From: Nostoc sp. PCC 7107
Lineage (GTDB): Bacteria > Cyanobacteriota > Cyanobacteriia > Cyanobacteriales > Nostocaceae
Reading direction: 5' to 3'
NCBI RefSeq assembly: GCF_000316625.1
Contig: NC_019676.1
Coordinates: 207,501-271,500 of the forward strand
Length of the DNA: 64,000 nucleotides
A program made the position numbers and the translations under genes. Positions within the stretch are counted from its first letter, which is position 1; every line of letters begins with the position of its first letter. The notes under the pieces were generated by a model. That model was given only the letters and a program-made list of their open reading frames with translations. It searched no databases and was not told the origin of the DNA. This document shows positions 1 to 9,552 of the stretch, piece by piece.

Positions 1-405
1 ATTGGCTTTATTTTACATATTTGAATTTACTCTCCGATTTTTATTAGCAATTAAGATGCGTTCGCCCTGGAGAGGAGAATTGTAGCTGTGCTTGCTACTT
101 CGGTCTGGGACAGATGGTTACACTATTCTTCACAACTTTATATTTATGTTGATTTACACTTGCTGAGGTAGCGGTTAAGCTATGAAGATTTTTACTAGGG
201 TAGATAATTTTCTCATCTGCTAAGTGTATGGAAAATAAATTTTCATCTTGTAGAGTAAGACAGTGACAACTGCTGTTTACCAAAATTAGACAAGCAAGCT
301 AGGAGTAACTTGTAGTCAAATTTAATTATGGGAAACCAACTGTCATCCTTGAGAGTCTGGTTTCAAAATAGGTAACAGCACCAGCCCCTACCAGCCCGAT
401 CACCT
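1..405. other. Intergenic, left window edge
   Basis: No convincing gene is visible. A 62-codon open frame on the minus strand (95-283) has no ribosome binding site and no recognisable domain. The stretch presumably holds the promoter of the DUF3038 gene that follows, but I could not pick out a confident -10/-35 pair. Confidence 0.5.
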
Positions 406-1008
406 ATGCTAAAAGTTATGCACTCGGCCGCCGACCCAGCCACACCCAATTCCCAATGGGAGGACTTAATCAAGCTTCCAAACCCAAATACAGTCCAATG
501 GGATAATATAAAAACTCAGTTGGACTTGGTACTGTTGGCGCTAGAAACCTTAACTGGGATTGGTTCTGAAGCAATGCTCTCAGCGGCAGTTAACCTAAAT
601 TTAGAGTCAAGAGTGCCAGACCGCGTAGCTTTATGGCGACTACGACAGTCTAATCCTCTACGCAAAGGTCAAGGAGGGCGAAAAAAGCTAGATGTTGAAG
701 AAGCGCGATCGCTTGTTTTAATCATCTGCTATCTCGCTAAACAGCACCAAGAATTAATTCGCCGTGCTGTTGGGTTACTAGAGCAAATGGCGGAAAACAA
801 CCGGGAACCTCATCAGGCTGCTTTACTTGGAGATTACATTGATGCTTTTTGCAACACTTACCAAGAGCGGATGGAAGAGGATGACCAAATCTCAACGGAA
901 TTACTAACCCACCTAGCACTCAAGCTGCTTGTAGACTTGTTATTCTACAGCGCTCCTGCTGGACACCGCCGTCTCTGGCTCGCACTCATCGACTCCGCAA
1001 AATATTGA
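406..1008 (+). CDS. DUF3038 domain-containing protein
   Basis: A 200-residue soluble protein that I recognise as the cyanobacterial DUF3038 family; its biochemical function is not known. It is mostly helical, with a Leu-rich stretch near residues 30-70 (including LDLVLLALETLTGIGSEA) and a basic GRKKLD segment before a second helical half. ATG at 406 is used; an in-frame ATG at 418 (MHSAADP) is an equally possible start, since neither has a strong Shine-Dalgarno. It is followed after only 25 bases by the DUF4335 gene on the same strand, and these two families are usually neighbours in cyanobacteria, so they are likely co-transcribed and may act together. Family assignment is from memory of the conserved pattern. 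Confidence 0.85.
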   Translation: MLKVMHSAADPATPNSQWEDLIKLPNPNTVQWDNIKTQLDLVLLALETLTGIGSEAMLSAAVNLNLESRVPDRVALWRLRQSNPLRKGQGGRKKLDVEEARSLVLIICYLAKQHQELIRRAVGLLEQMAENNREPHQAALLGDYIDAFCNTYQERMEEDDQISTELLTHLALKLLVDLLFYSAPAGHRRLWLALIDSAKY

Positions 1009-1033
1009 AAACGTCTCCTTCCCAGTTTCTCCC

Positions 1034-2662
1034 ATGCCTGTATCAAATTCTGTCATTCGTCGCTACACACCCCCCACTTGCACACTAGAAGTATTGGCGC
1101 AAAGCTCTCCTTTGTCCCGTTGGATGGGGAAAACTGTCATTAAGCAACTCAGCTTTGAGTTACGCATTGACGATCCACGACTACCAGAAGAACGCAGGGT
1201 TGTAATTCGGGGCGATCGCGACCAACTTGAAGCTTTGTGTGATGCCGTTACCAGCTATGTGCAAGAATTTCTCCAACAGTCCCCAGAAAGCTTTGGGATG
1301 AGTTTTTCTGCTCCCCAAGACTCAACTAAAACATCTGACAATTCAGGGTTGAGGGATGTTCACCAATCTTCCCTATCAACACAAACTTTAAAATCTTTCA
1401 CATCAGATATCCCCAGAGCCAAAATATATTTAGAACAAAGCAGTTCTTTAACTCACAAGCTGCATCTTGGCTCTCTCGCCAGTCAAGCATCTAGCCCATT
1501 CATTCAATTAAGTCTGTTGCAGCTTTTTGATTTAGCCTCAGCCTTGGATGAATACTCAGATGATGTCATGGCGTTACCTGCTCTGAATAATACCAGTTCT
1601 GTTGTCCACTTCCCGGCTTGGGCATCTGTAGCCGCAGTTTTGGTTTTAAGTGTCGGTTTATTGCCAATAACGTTACAATACGCTAACAATTATCGGCAAA
1701 ATCAACCAACAACAGCCAACAAAAATACTTCTACAGAGTCTAACGTAGCTTTAGCACCGCCGTCATCAGCTAACTTGAATACACCGTTACCGGGACTAAC
1801 ACCTTCGGATAATTTGCCATTGCTACCACCTATCGACTCGACTCTTCCTCTTCCGACTTCCCGTTTGCCAACACAACCTGTTTTATCTCCGGGTGCTAAT
1901 CTTTCTGCTAACTCCCAAACATCTTTGAGTTTACCGCCAACATCTTCAAAAAATGTTCTGAACGTACCTCAGACAGCAATTAGTGCCAAGAATAATCCAT
2001 CAAGTACCTCATCTACAACAATTCCTGGTCAACAAATTGCTCTGAACCCAAATCTTAATTTGAATACTGCACAACCAATTACCAAGGGTGAAATTACTTT
2101 ACCTCAAAGGCGGAGTCTCCCATCTCGTCTATCTGGAACTGATAATTTATCATCTACTAGCAGCATCCCAGCAGTTCCCCCGCCTCTGGCTAACCTACCA
2201 AATGAAAATCGCAGCAATAATTTTCCTCAAGGGTACTCACCAACAAACCAACAACTAGGAGAAAAAATTAATTCTTCTCTCCCGTCTTCAGCTGCTGATA
2301 GTAACCCATTTATTGATAGATTGGGGGATGATCCTAAAACTTCTGCACCCTCCAATATAGTTACTAACAGCACAATATTTGATACAACTCAAATAGCAGA
2401 AGCCCGAAGTTTTTTTCAGAAGCGTTGGCAACCGCCATCTGGATTGACCCAAACATTAGAATACAGCTTGACTGTGGATGTTGACGGTTCTATTGCGCGT
2501 ATTCTACCACTAAATAAGCCAGCAAGAGAGTTTATTGATAATACAGGAATACCAGCCATTGGTAAACCTTTTGTTTCTGGTAATAAATCTGGGCAAAATA
2601 TCAGAATGCGGGTTGTTTTCAGTCCTGATGGTAAAGTACAAACGTTTTCAGAATCTGAATAA
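1034..2662 (+). CDS. DUF4335 domain-containing membrane protein
   Basis: A 542-residue protein in three parts. Residues 1-90 form a conserved N-terminal domain beginning with the RRYTPPTCTLEV motif. A single membrane helix lies near 195-212 (WASVAAVLVLSVGLLPITL). A long Ser/Pro/Asn/Thr-rich linker (about 220-440) leads to a C-terminal domain (about 455-540) that resembles a TonB-C-like fold (EYSLTVDVDGSIARILPLN). This layout suggests an inner-membrane anchor with a periplasmic spacer, but the orientation and role are inferred. It sits 25 bases after the DUF3038 gene, its usual partner. The low-complexity linker is probably variable between strains. Confidence 0.85.
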   Translation: MPVSNSVIRRYTPPTCTLEVLAQSSPLSRWMGKTVIKQLSFELRIDDPRLPEERRVVIRGDRDQLEALCDAVTSYVQEFLQQSPESFGMSFSAPQDSTKTSDNSGLRDVHQSSLSTQTLKSFTSDIPRAKIYLEQSSSLTHKLHLGSLASQASSPFIQLSLLQLFDLASALDEYSDDVMALPALNNTSSVVHFPAWASVAAVLVLSVGLLPITLQYANNYRQNQPTTANKNTSTESNVALAPPSSANLNTPLPGLTPSDNLPLLPPIDSTLPLPTSRLPTQPVLSPGANLSANSQTSLSLPPTSSKNVLNVPQTAISAKNNPSSTSSTTIPGQQIALNPNLNLNTAQPITKGEITLPQRRSLPSRLSGTDNLSSTSSIPAVPPPLANLPNENRSNNFPQGYSPTNQQLGEKINSSLPSSAADSNPFIDRLGDDPKTSAPSNIVTNSTIFDTTQIAEARSFFQKRWQPPSGLTQTLEYSLTVDVDGSIARILPLNKPAREFIDNTGIPAIGKPFVSGNKSGQNIRMRVVFSPDGKVQTFSESE

Positions 2663-2847
2663 TTAAATTCAACAAGTTTATGCCATTTGTCTAACTGGTA
2701 CAAAACTATGTACCAGTTATTCTTTTGTTTCTGGACTTTTCATTTGATATTTTACAGTCCAGTTAGCAAAGTGGTAATTCCATTGTTGTAATCAAATATA
2801 TAAATCAATACGATTGATATAAATCGATAAAAACAAAGGTCGGTAAT

Positions 2848-3132
2848 ATGCAACCACTAGGTTCACAAAAAGATAGTGCAGCTTGGATTATTCAAACATG
2901 GGCTGCTTTCATAATTTCTATTTCTATGACTACCTTTGGTATTGTTAATTTGCCTGTCGATAGCTGGATTAAAGGCTTTATGGGTATGGGTTTAGCTTTT
3001 TCTGTAGGTTCAACTTTTACCTTGGCAAAAACCACCAGAGATTTACATGAAGCTAAAAGATTAACTGCGAGAATTGATGATGCAAAAGTAGAAAAATTAC
3101 TTTCACAACACGATGCTTTAAATTTAAAATGA
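2848..3132 (+). CDS. YiaA/YiaB-family two-helix inner membrane protein
   Basis: A 94-residue protein with two hydrophobic helices (about residues 12-32 and 40-60) and a charged helical C-terminus (HEAKRLTARIDDAKVEKLL). The length, two-helix hairpin and the DSAAWIIQTW start match the YiaA/YiaB two-helix domain family of small inner-membrane proteins, whose function is unknown. It stands alone: the upstream DUF4335 gene ends 185 bases before it, and the spacer contains AT-rich direct copies of the element GATATAAATC close to the start. A dispersed repeat begins just after the stop codon. Confidence 0.8.
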   Translation: MQPLGSQKDSAAWIIQTWAAFIISISMTTFGIVNLPVDSWIKGFMGMGLAFSVGSTFTLAKTTRDLHEAKRLTARIDDAKVEKLLSQHDALNLK

Positions 3133-3145
3133 GCTTATCTCTCTT

Positions 3146-3210
3146 CTGACCGAAAAATTTTAAATTTTGGATGGGGAATTTTCGGTACAAGTTTCACCCC
3201 TTCAGGGATG
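3146..3210. repeat. Dispersed repeat, copy 1 (CTGACCGAAAAATTT family)
   Basis: About 65 bases beginning CTGACCGAAAAATTT and running through GGATGGGGAATTTTCGG to CACCCCTTCA. The same sequence, with a few changes, recurs at 53587-53650. AAAATTT near its start and AAATTTT downstream give it internal symmetry. Both copies lie in spacers, so this is a non-coding dispersed repeat. Confidence 0.7.
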
Positions 3211-3258
3211 AACTGCAACTGTTACACCCTGATTATAAGTACTTATCCGAACCTGATA

Positions 3259-5034
3259 TTACTCCATATCTCTTCCGTGCAACATTCCCATCAACTTGCG
3301 TTTGCGGGCGTGAATTGCCATTAATTTGGTGTGATAATTTGACCATTCAGTTTGTCGATTTGATGCTAAGTAAGCAGCGCGTGCTTTCTTTAGCCAATCG
3401 ACTGCGGCATCATAATATTCTGCTTTACCTGCATCCATAATTGCTTCGGCATGGCGACAAGCATGAGTAATTACCCACTCAGGACGATGGGGAATGGCAG
3501 CATCCATCACACGATGAATAACATCAGTATGATAGATATTGAGTTCATTTGCGATCGCGATCGCCTCATCAATTAATCCCTCATGTAAGAAAATATCCAC
3601 CTTAATTGGTGCAGTTTCCCAAGCACTATAAACACGAAGAGTTTTTAACAAGTCAGGTTTGACCCTTTCCCATTCATCCCCAGCTAAATTTTGAATATTT
3701 TGGTATTCTTCTAAAGAAGGGTGTACCTGAAAAGCCAGCTTTTTTGCTTGCAAAGCTGTGGTTTGATCTCCCAACTTCTGGGCTAAATCACTTGTCCAAA
3801 GACCCAAATCATATTGACAATTTCCTTTTAAATGCAAGCCAATTTGGGCAATATGTAAAGCTTGTTGTAATGCGCCTTGTTCTTGCAGGGTTTTCCCCAA
3901 AGCAAAGGCTTCTTCCATTGAGTTCATCTCGGTTTGGGCAACTGCTAAGGCTTCTTCTACTCTGCCAAGTCTGCCTAGCATAGTTAAATATTGCCGAGTT
4001 TGCCCTTCTGCCTCCGCCAGATACAAGTATTCTTGATAACGTTCTTGCCGTTCCAGAATTTTTAGTCGAATTAAAGCTAAATCATCGGCATAATCGGGAA
4101 TTTTTGCGTCCCATACGCCCCTTTCGCTAATCTTACCTTGCAAAACTTCAACTAGTGGCGGGTAATCCCAACCTTGGTGTAAAGCATCTAAACTTAAACC
4201 AAAATCAACATCCCATTCATCTTGCCAAACTTCCAAATTTACCTGGATGTCTACCTTTTCTTCATCGCTTAGTTCAGCAGTCAGAATGGCTTCACACCAA
4301 GCATTATTCAATTCCCAGGCAATTTCATCATAGTCAGCCCCATACTCAGCAACTTCATACCAATTTTCGATACAAGTAGAAGTAATTGCTTCTAAAACTG
4401 CGATCGCTTGATTCCCTTCTCCTCGTTCAGTCAAATCTACCGCCGATTGCACTAAACTCAGTAATTCCTCAGCAATGGGGTCTTCTTCGCAACCATCCTC
4501 AAAATAGCGCACACCATCGTGGATAATTTGCCGTACTTGCCGCCGCACAGGATTTGTATCAATGGAATGCTGGCGCAGAGATTTGAGCTTTTTTCCTTGA
4601 GGCGCAGGATTAGTCATCCAGATTACATGACGATCAATTGTATCGATCAGTTGAGGATGTTCGGCGACTAATTCTTGTACTAACCTTTGAGTTTGAATAT
4701 GATCTAGACGATCTAGTAACTGTTCTAAAGTCGGACGATGCTCAATAATTTCCGGCTGGCGCACACAAACAAGCATAGTTGCCACAATGTGTTTACACCA
4801 TCCATCAAAATTGTAGGCACAGGTGCAATTTGCCGAGGTTAAACTATGACCCTCAAAATTGAGGCTGACACGATAGGGTCTACCTTCACTGCCATCAACT
4901 TCTGCGTGTAATAGATTACCGCGTCGAGAGATGGTATCCACAGCCCCTGACTCAAAATAAGCCTCACCGCGTTGGTAAGACTTGGCGTTAGCATAACGAC
5001 GGATGGTAAATTCACTGATTTTGGGAATAGACAT
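3259..5034 (-). CDS. SWIM zinc finger protein with helical repeats
   Basis: A 591-residue protein with a SWIM zinc finger near its N-terminus: the CxC...CxH ligands are Cys70, Cys72, Cys80 and His82 in ANCTCAYNFDGWCKHIVA. The rest is helical and acidic and looks like a TPR/HAT-type solenoid (repeated Leu/Ala-rich helices such as ALAVAQTEMNSMEEAFALGKTL). SWIM domains bind nucleic acid or protein, so a scaffold or DNA-linked role is possible, but no enzymatic motif is visible. ATG at 5034 is the first good start. It is a single-gene unit; its 3' end faces the YiaA/B gene. Confidence 0.85.
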   Translation of the reverse strand: MSIPKISEFTIRRYANAKSYQRGEAYFESGAVDTISRRGNLLHAEVDGSEGRPYRVSLNFEGHSLTSANCTCAYNFDGWCKHIVATMLVCVRQPEIIEHRPTLEQLLDRLDHIQTQRLVQELVAEHPQLIDTIDRHVIWMTNPAPQGKKLKSLRQHSIDTNPVRRQVRQIIHDGVRYFEDGCEEDPIAEELLSLVQSAVDLTERGEGNQAIAVLEAITSTCIENWYEVAEYGADYDEIAWELNNAWCEAILTAELSDEEKVDIQVNLEVWQDEWDVDFGLSLDALHQGWDYPPLVEVLQGKISERGVWDAKIPDYADDLALIRLKILERQERYQEYLYLAEAEGQTRQYLTMLGRLGRVEEALAVAQTEMNSMEEAFALGKTLQEQGALQQALHIAQIGLHLKGNCQYDLGLWTSDLAQKLGDQTTALQAKKLAFQVHPSLEEYQNIQNLAGDEWERVKPDLLKTLRVYSAWETAPIKVDIFLHEGLIDEAIAIANELNIYHTDVIHRVMDAAIPHRPEWVITHACRHAEAIMDAGKAEYYDAAVDWLKKARAAYLASNRQTEWSNYHTKLMAIHARKRKLMGMLHGRDME

Positions 5035-5643
5035 CGGGCGATCGCGTACGAAAATCCTATGCGTAAATGAATTTTAGATCCAGGTTGGCTTTTCGGCTGA
5101 TACCGATTTTGAATTCCCAGTCATAACCATCAGGCTGTTACTGAAATTTCCAACAATTACGATACTAGTACAAGAAAGCAAAAGACAAAATATTTACGTC
5201 AAGAGTAGTTTCTTTCTCCTTTTGACTACTAGTATTTTCTAATACTAATTATCTAGGTTTAATTATGCAATGTGTTGATAGATCAAAGTAAAAGCAAGTT
5301 CCCAAAATTAAAACAAGAAGTTTTGCTACCAACTTGTAATAAATTTTCCAGTTCAAGATTTTGGGAACTGTTAAATGGTAAAGATTGTTAATCCAAAATG
5401 CCAAATTGGTATGACAACCTGAATCAGCTATTATACCTTTCTCCAAAAAATTAGCCATATCAGTATAAAATTAAATAAGTGAATAATGTTTACTAAAATT
5501 GTCCATAAATTGTCCATAAATTTATCTCTTGGCTTGTTAGCGTGAATAATAATAGTTGATTTAGCCGTTCCCAACTCTCAATGGGTTGTCAGGATAGCTA
5601 GTCAAGTTGAGAATAAATAGGCGAAGCACACGGGGAAACTAAC
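5035..5643. other. Intergenic, divergent promoters of SWIM gene and lpdA
   Basis: About 600 bases separating two divergent genes. A hydrophobic 69-codon open frame on the minus strand (5249-5458) lacks a ribosome binding site and is not called. The promoters of both flanking genes must lie here. A near-perfect direct repeat AAATTGTCCATA is seen twice around 5498-5521. I see no recognisable regulator site such as an NtcA box. Confidence 0.5.
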
Positions 5644-7074
5644 GTGAGTCATGGATTTGATTATGATTTAGTAATTATTGGCGCTGGTGTAGGCGGACAT
5701 GGCGCAGCCCTACACGCGGTAAGCTGCGGTCTGAAAACAGCGATTATCGAAGCAGCAGACATGGGCGGAACCTGTGTCAACAGGGGCTGTATTCCATCAA
5801 AGGCGTTGCTGGCAGCAGCAGGACGTGTGCGGGAGTTACGTAATGCCCACCACCTCAAGTCATTGGGCATTCAAATTGGGAATGTGGAGTTTGATCGCCA
5901 AGCGATCGCCGATCATGCAGGCAATTTAGTCTCAAAAATTCAAGGCGATTTGACTAACAGCTTGAAGCGCCTGGGCGTAGATATTATCAGGGGTTGGGGC
6001 AGAATCGCCGGGACACAGAAAATCACTGTCGCTGGGGATGGCAGTGACAAAACAATTACAGCTAAAGATATTATTCTTTCTCCTGGTTCAGTTCCCTTTG
6101 TCCCCCCAGGAATTGAAGTAGACGGCAAAACTGTCTTTACCAGCGACCAAGGTGTCAAACTGGAATCTCTACCGCCTTGGGTGGCAATTATTGGTAGCGG
6201 TTACATCGGCTTAGAATTTTCGGATGTATATTCGGCTTTGGGCTGTGAAATCACCATGATTGAAGCCTTAGACCAATTAATGCCAGGTTTTGACCGTGAT
6301 ATCGCCAAACTCGCTGAACGGGTATTAATTACCCCCCGCGATATTGAAACCAAAGTTGGTATCTACGCCAAAAAAGTTATTCCCGGTTCGCCGGTAGTAA
6401 TTGAACTCGCAGATTTCAAAACCAAAGAAGATTTAGAAGTTATCGAAGTCGATGCTTGCTTAGTAGCGACAGGACGCATCCCCGCAACTCAAAACCTTGG
6501 GTTGGAATCTGTAGGTGTGGAATTAGACAGGCGCAATTTTATTCCTGTAGACGATCGCCTGGCAGTATTAAGTGCAGGCGAAGTTGTCCCCCATCTTTGG
6601 GCAATTGGTGATGCCAATGGCAAAATGATGTTGGCTCATGCAGCTTCGGCTCAAGGTATTGTAGCTGTAGAAAATATCGTTGGGCGATCGCGTACCATCG
6701 ATTATCGCAGCATCCCCGCCGCCGCCTTCACTCACCCAGAAGTTAGCTATGTCGGCTTAACTGAAACCGCCGCTAAAGAATTGGGACTAACAGAAGGTTT
6801 TACCGTTGGTACTAGTAAAAGTTACTTCAAAGGCAACTCCAAAGCATTGGCAGAAAATGAAGCCGACGGTATCGCTAAGGTAATCTATCGCCAAGATACA
6901 GGTGAAGTTTTAGGCGTTCACATCTTCGGTATGCACGCCTCCGACTTGATTCACGAAGCCTCCGCCGCCATTGCCAACCGTCAATCTGTCCACACCCTCG
7001 CCCATCTAGTTCACGCCCACCCAACCCTCTCGGAAGTTCTAGATGAAGCTTATAAACGGGCAGTAGCCCAATAA
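5644..7074 (+). CDS. lpdA: Dihydrolipoyl dehydrogenase (E3 subunit)
   Basis: A 476-residue flavoprotein that reoxidises dihydrolipoamide with NAD+, serving the pyruvate dehydrogenase complex and probably the glycine cleavage system. Seen in the sequence: an N-terminal FAD-binding motif GAGVGG (13-18), the redox disulfide in [11 protein letters not shown] (Cys44 and Cys49), a second nucleotide-binding motif [10 protein letters not shown] near 180-190, and the C-terminal catalytic pair in HAHPTLSE (His459, Glu464). All key residues are present and the length is normal. The start is GTG at 5644, which puts the FAD motif in the usual place. trpC follows on the same strand after 163 bases made almost wholly of repeats. 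Confidence 0.96.
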   Translation: MSHGFDYDLVIIGAGVGGHGAALHAVSCGLKTAIIEAADMGGTCVNRGCIPSKALLAAAGRVRELRNAHHLKSLGIQIGNVEFDRQAIADHAGNLVSKIQGDLTNSLKRLGVDIIRGWGRIAGTQKITVAGDGSDKTITAKDIILSPGSVPFVPPGIEVDGKTVFTSDQGVKLESLPPWVAIIGSGYIGLEFSDVYSALGCEITMIEALDQLMPGFDRDIAKLAERVLITPRDIETKVGIYAKKVIPGSPVVIELADFKTKEDLEVIEVDACLVATGRIPATQNLGLESVGVELDRRNFIPVDDRLAVLSAGEVVPHLWAIGDANGKMMLAHAASAQGIVAVENIVGRSRTIDYRSIPAAAFTHPEVSYVGLTETAAKELGLTEGFTVGTSKSYFKGNSKALAENEADGIAKVIYRQDTGEVLGVHIFGMHASDLIHEASAAIANRQSVHTLAHLVHAHPTLSEVLDEAYKRAVAQ

Positions 7075-7091
7075 AGGCAAAAGTAAAAAGT

Positions 7092-7134
7092 GAGCCAGCG
7101 CGGTCTTGGGGGTTTCCCCCATGAGCGACTGGCG
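7092..7134. repeat. Nostoc-type palindromic repeat
   Basis: A 43-base element whose outer arms GCCAG/CTGGC enclose an inner inverted pair GGGGG(TTT)CCCCC, followed by ATGAGCGACTGGCG. I recognise this sequence type as a frequent intergenic repeat in Nostoc-like genomes. It lies between lpdA and trpC and could fold in the RNA. Confidence 0.7.
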
Positions 7135-7164
7135 AACTCCGAAGGAGGCAAAAGGTAAAAAGTA

Positions 7165-7236
7165 ACAATCTTTACTTTTACCTTTTTACTTTTACCTTTT
7201 TACTTTTTACTTACTACTCAGCACTCAGCACTCAAA
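7165..7236. repeat. T-rich repeat and heptamer STRR abutting trpC start
   Basis: Repeats of a TTTTTACTTTTACC-like unit (about 7170-7215) are followed by the heptamer ACTCAGC at 7216-7222 and 7223-7229 and a variant ACTCAAA at 7230-7236. The trpC ATG begins at 7238. These are the short tandemly repeated repetitive sequences known from heterocyst-forming cyanobacteria. Confidence 0.8.
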
Positions 7237-7237
7237 T

Positions 7238-8134
7238 ATGCAAATCCGTCGCCGTTCACCTAGCCCCGCTATAGATGTATCCATCTTGCGTTATCAGGTT
7301 GCTGTACCAAATGCCAAACCAAACAATATTTTAGAAGAAATTGTCTGGCAAAAAGAAGTTGAAGTTGACCAACTGCGGGAAAAGCAGCCTTTGGTTGAAT
7401 TACAAAAGCAAGCACTTTCCGCACCGCCAACACGAGATTTTATCGCCGCCCTCAAACAAGGTAAAACCAAACCAGCGTTAATTGCCGAAGTCAAAAAAGC
7501 TTCACCAAGTAAAGGCATTTTACGCGAAGATTTTGACCCTATAGCGATCGCCAAATCATATCAACAAGGTGGTGCTAGTTGTATTTCTGTTTTGACAGAT
7601 GTGAAATTTTTTCAAGGCAGCTTTGACAACTTAGCTAAAGTACGCGCTGCTGTCGATTTACCCTTATTGTGTAAAGATTTTATTATCTATCCTTACCAAA
7701 TGTATTTAGCCCGCATTCAGGGTGCGGATGCCGTTTTATTAATCGCGGCTATTTTGAGTGACCAAGACTTGCAGTACTTCATCAAAATTGCTAAAGCCTT
7801 AAATATGGCAGCATTGATTGAAGTTCATAGTCTAGAAGAACTCGATCGGGTATTAGCTTTAGATGGTGTTTCTTTAGTTGGCATTAACAATCGCAATCTT
7901 GAAGATTTCACCGTAGATTTGCAGACGACTTGTCAACTTTTAGCCGCCAGGGGTGAACAATTACAAGCACGAAATATTTTAGTTGTTAGTGAATCAGGTT
8001 TACATACACCTGAAGATTTGAGTTTAGTAGAACAAGCAGGTGCAAGTGCTGTGTTAATTGGCGAATCATTAGTCAAACAACCAGACCCAGAATTAGCGAT
8101 CGCCCAGATCTTACCCAAGAGTAATTCCATCTAA
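7238..8134 (+). CDS. trpC: Indole-3-glycerol phosphate synthase
   Basis: Converts 1-(2-carboxyphenylamino)-deoxyribulose 5-phosphate to indole-3-glycerol phosphate in tryptophan synthesis. The 298-residue protein is a single TIM barrel: [11 protein letters not shown] (83-93) carries the catalytic/phosphate-binding strand, LLCKDFII the second catalytic Lys, [12 protein letters not shown] and VSESGL the later strands, and VLIGESLV the C-terminal phosphate loop. The ~40-residue N-terminal extension is usual in cyanobacteria, so ATG 7238 is probably right even though the heptamer repeat stops one base before it and no Shine-Dalgarno is seen. A strong hairpin begins inside the stop codon. The other trp genes are not in the window. 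Confidence 0.96.
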   Translation: MQIRRRSPSPAIDVSILRYQVAVPNAKPNNILEEIVWQKEVEVDQLREKQPLVELQKQALSAPPTRDFIAALKQGKTKPALIAEVKKASPSKGILREDFDPIAIAKSYQQGGASCISVLTDVKFFQGSFDNLAKVRAAVDLPLLCKDFIIYPYQMYLARIQGADAVLLIAAILSDQDLQYFIKIAKALNMAALIEVHSLEELDRVLALDGVSLVGINNRNLEDFTVDLQTTCQLLAARGEQLQARNILVVSESGLHTPEDLSLVEQAGASAVLIGESLVKQPDPELAIAQILPKSNSI

Positions 8135-8172
8135 AACTATTTGCTCTGATTTTACAGAGCAAATAGTTTTAG
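8131..8172 (+). terminator. Terminator-like hairpin after trpC
   Basis: A perfect 18-bp inverted repeat (8131-8148 with 8155-8172) around a 6-base loop. Its left arm includes the trpC stop codon TAA. The tail after it (TATTAAATAG) is AT-rich but has no clean T-run, so it may act as a terminator or as a 3'-end stabiliser. Confidence 0.8.
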
Positions 8173-8337
8173 TATTAAATAGAGAGTTTTAGCTTATGTA
8201 ATTACACTTATCTTTCCTAAAGCTTAACTGTTAAATACACCCATTTCATAACTAAATATTTGTTTTTTGTGTAACAATTCATGGCAAGAGATAAACTCTA
8301 ACTAAGACAAATTATACATCTGCAATATTTAAGCCAC

Positions 8338-8589
8338 ATGGAGCAAATTCCTCTACCATCACCCATCCACTACGAATTGATACTCCAACTTTTAGAAAGA
8401 CAAACCTTGTTAGCCGTCAATCAAAATCCCGATTTGCGACATCAAGTCAATCAACTCATTATTACTCTTCGCAAAGCAGCAGTCCAGCAAAAACGGCTAG
8501 AAGAAATTTGTGAGGTGACATCTGTGGCTGTTGATCACCGTTGGTCGCTCAATCATCATATTGCGGAGAAAGTGGTTGTGCCTGACTAA
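8338..8589 (+). CDS. Small conserved cyanobacterial protein (possibly DUF5340)
   Basis: An 83-residue soluble helical protein with no membrane segment, signal peptide or catalytic motif. The N-terminus IPLPSPIHYELILQLLERQT followed by an NQLI..LRKAA helix resembles a small conserved cyanobacterial family that I believe is DUF5340; the name is given with reservation. Function unknown. It has its own spacer on both sides (about 200 bases from the trpC hairpin, 308 to the next gene) and is followed by a hairpin at 8634-8662, so it is probably a single transcript. Confidence 0.7.
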   Translation: MEQIPLPSPIHYELILQLLERQTLLAVNQNPDLRHQVNQLIITLRKAAVQQKRLEEICEVTSVAVDHRWSLNHHIAEKVVVPD

Positions 8590-8897
8590 CGAGGATATTT
8601 TGCGATTATTTTATAAAAATTGAAATAATTAAAATACCCGATTTCTTGAGCAAGTCGGGTATCTTATTATTCATGAATAATTTATAACTCTTAGATAAAA
8701 ATATATTTTATCAAAAAAATTTTGTTTGATTGTCAATAAAAATACGATTATAAAATTTATATTTATGCTGTTAATAATTTTACAAAATAGCTCAAATATA
8801 TGTTACGAAATCGCAAGAAATAAATGTTTTAACTAAAATTTTTTATTTTTAAATTGCCTATGATGGAATTAGGTCAATTAATGTCTTGAAATAAATT
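8590..8897. other. AT-rich spacer with hairpin
   Basis: 308 bases, strongly AT-rich. The only structure seen is the hairpin at 8634-8662. The promoter of the PsiE-like gene should be here; I looked for tandem Pho-box octamers and did not find any. Confidence 0.5.
8634..8662 (+). terminator. Hairpin of the TCCCCGACTT family, copy 1
   Basis: Arms ATACCCGA (8634-8641) and TCGGGTAT (8655-8662), with an inner CTTG/CAAG pair, followed by CTTATTATT. It resembles the hairpins at 20167, 31683 and 60993 and probably ends the small upstream gene. Confidence 0.65.
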
Positions 8898-9401
8898 ATG
8901 CCAAAACGTGTAATTAAAGAAGTTAACAGTTGGTTTCAGCGAGAGAGCATCGTTAATAACCTGGAAAGATTTCAAGACTTTATTATTGTCTCTCTGTGTG
9001 TTGGTTTATTCTGCGTCATGCTGATTAGGCTAGGAGATATGTTCTTCTCCTTTTTGCATCCCTTAGATGTAAGAGAAATCACATCCGATATCTTGTTTAT
9101 TTTGATTCTTGTTGAGTTGTTTCGTCTACTGATTGATTACTTACAAACCCAGCAGATATCAGTAGGAGCCGCAGTTGAAATTACGATAGTTTCTGCGTTA
9201 CGGGAGGTAATTTTACGCGGAGTGTTAGAAATACAGCAAAATCAACTTTTTGGAATTTCTACATTTTTATTAGTTTTAGCAGTCATTTTTATTGCTTTAC
9301 CTTTAGTGTCACGCTTTTTTGGAAATGGTACAATTCACAATCATGAAACACTGTCAGAAACAACCGAAATATTGTCAGATATAACTTTAACTGCGGAATA
9401 A
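8898..9401 (+). CDS. PsiE-family phosphate-starvation-inducible membrane protein
   Basis: A 167-residue protein with four predicted membrane helices (about residues 27-50, 64-84, 95-115 and 120-142). The pattern DILFILILVELFRLLIDYL together with REVILRGVLEI matches the PsiE (phosphate-starvation-inducible E) family. In E. coli psiE is induced by phosphate limitation; no activity is known. No Pho-box was recognised upstream, so phosphate control here is not supported by sequence. Its C-terminal tail is polar and rich in Thr/Glu. Confidence 0.8.
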   Translation: MPKRVIKEVNSWFQRESIVNNLERFQDFIIVSLCVGLFCVMLIRLGDMFFSFLHPLDVREITSDILFILILVELFRLLIDYLQTQQISVGAAVEITIVSALREVILRGVLEIQQNQLFGISTFLLVLAVIFIALPLVSRFFGNGTIHNHETLSETTEILSDITLTAE

Positions 9402-9552
9402 ATATGAGCAGAAAATTCTGATGCTAATAACAGCCATATATGTATTTATTGGAGACCTCTTTACTTTTGCAAAAATCTTTGTCAAATTCTCCTTATGCCT
9501 ATTTAAGCTCAGGCTAAGAAGATAAATCTCTTTTTTTGGAGAAGTTTCAGCA

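Noticed and set aside
95-283. 62-codon minus-strand open frame at the left edge
   Set aside because: No ribosome binding site, no domain and atypical composition.
5249-5458. 69-codon hydrophobic minus-strand frame
   Set aside because: No Shine-Dalgarno before it, AT-rich composition yields chance hydrophobic residues, and no family is recognised.
7165-7236. Repeats that could suggest a CRISPR array
   Set aside because: Units are 7-14 bases and directly tandem, without spacers; they are short tandem repeats. No cas gene is present.
8590-8897. Pho-box before the PsiE-like gene
   Set aside because: No tandem CTTAACCT-like octamers with 3-base gaps were seen.
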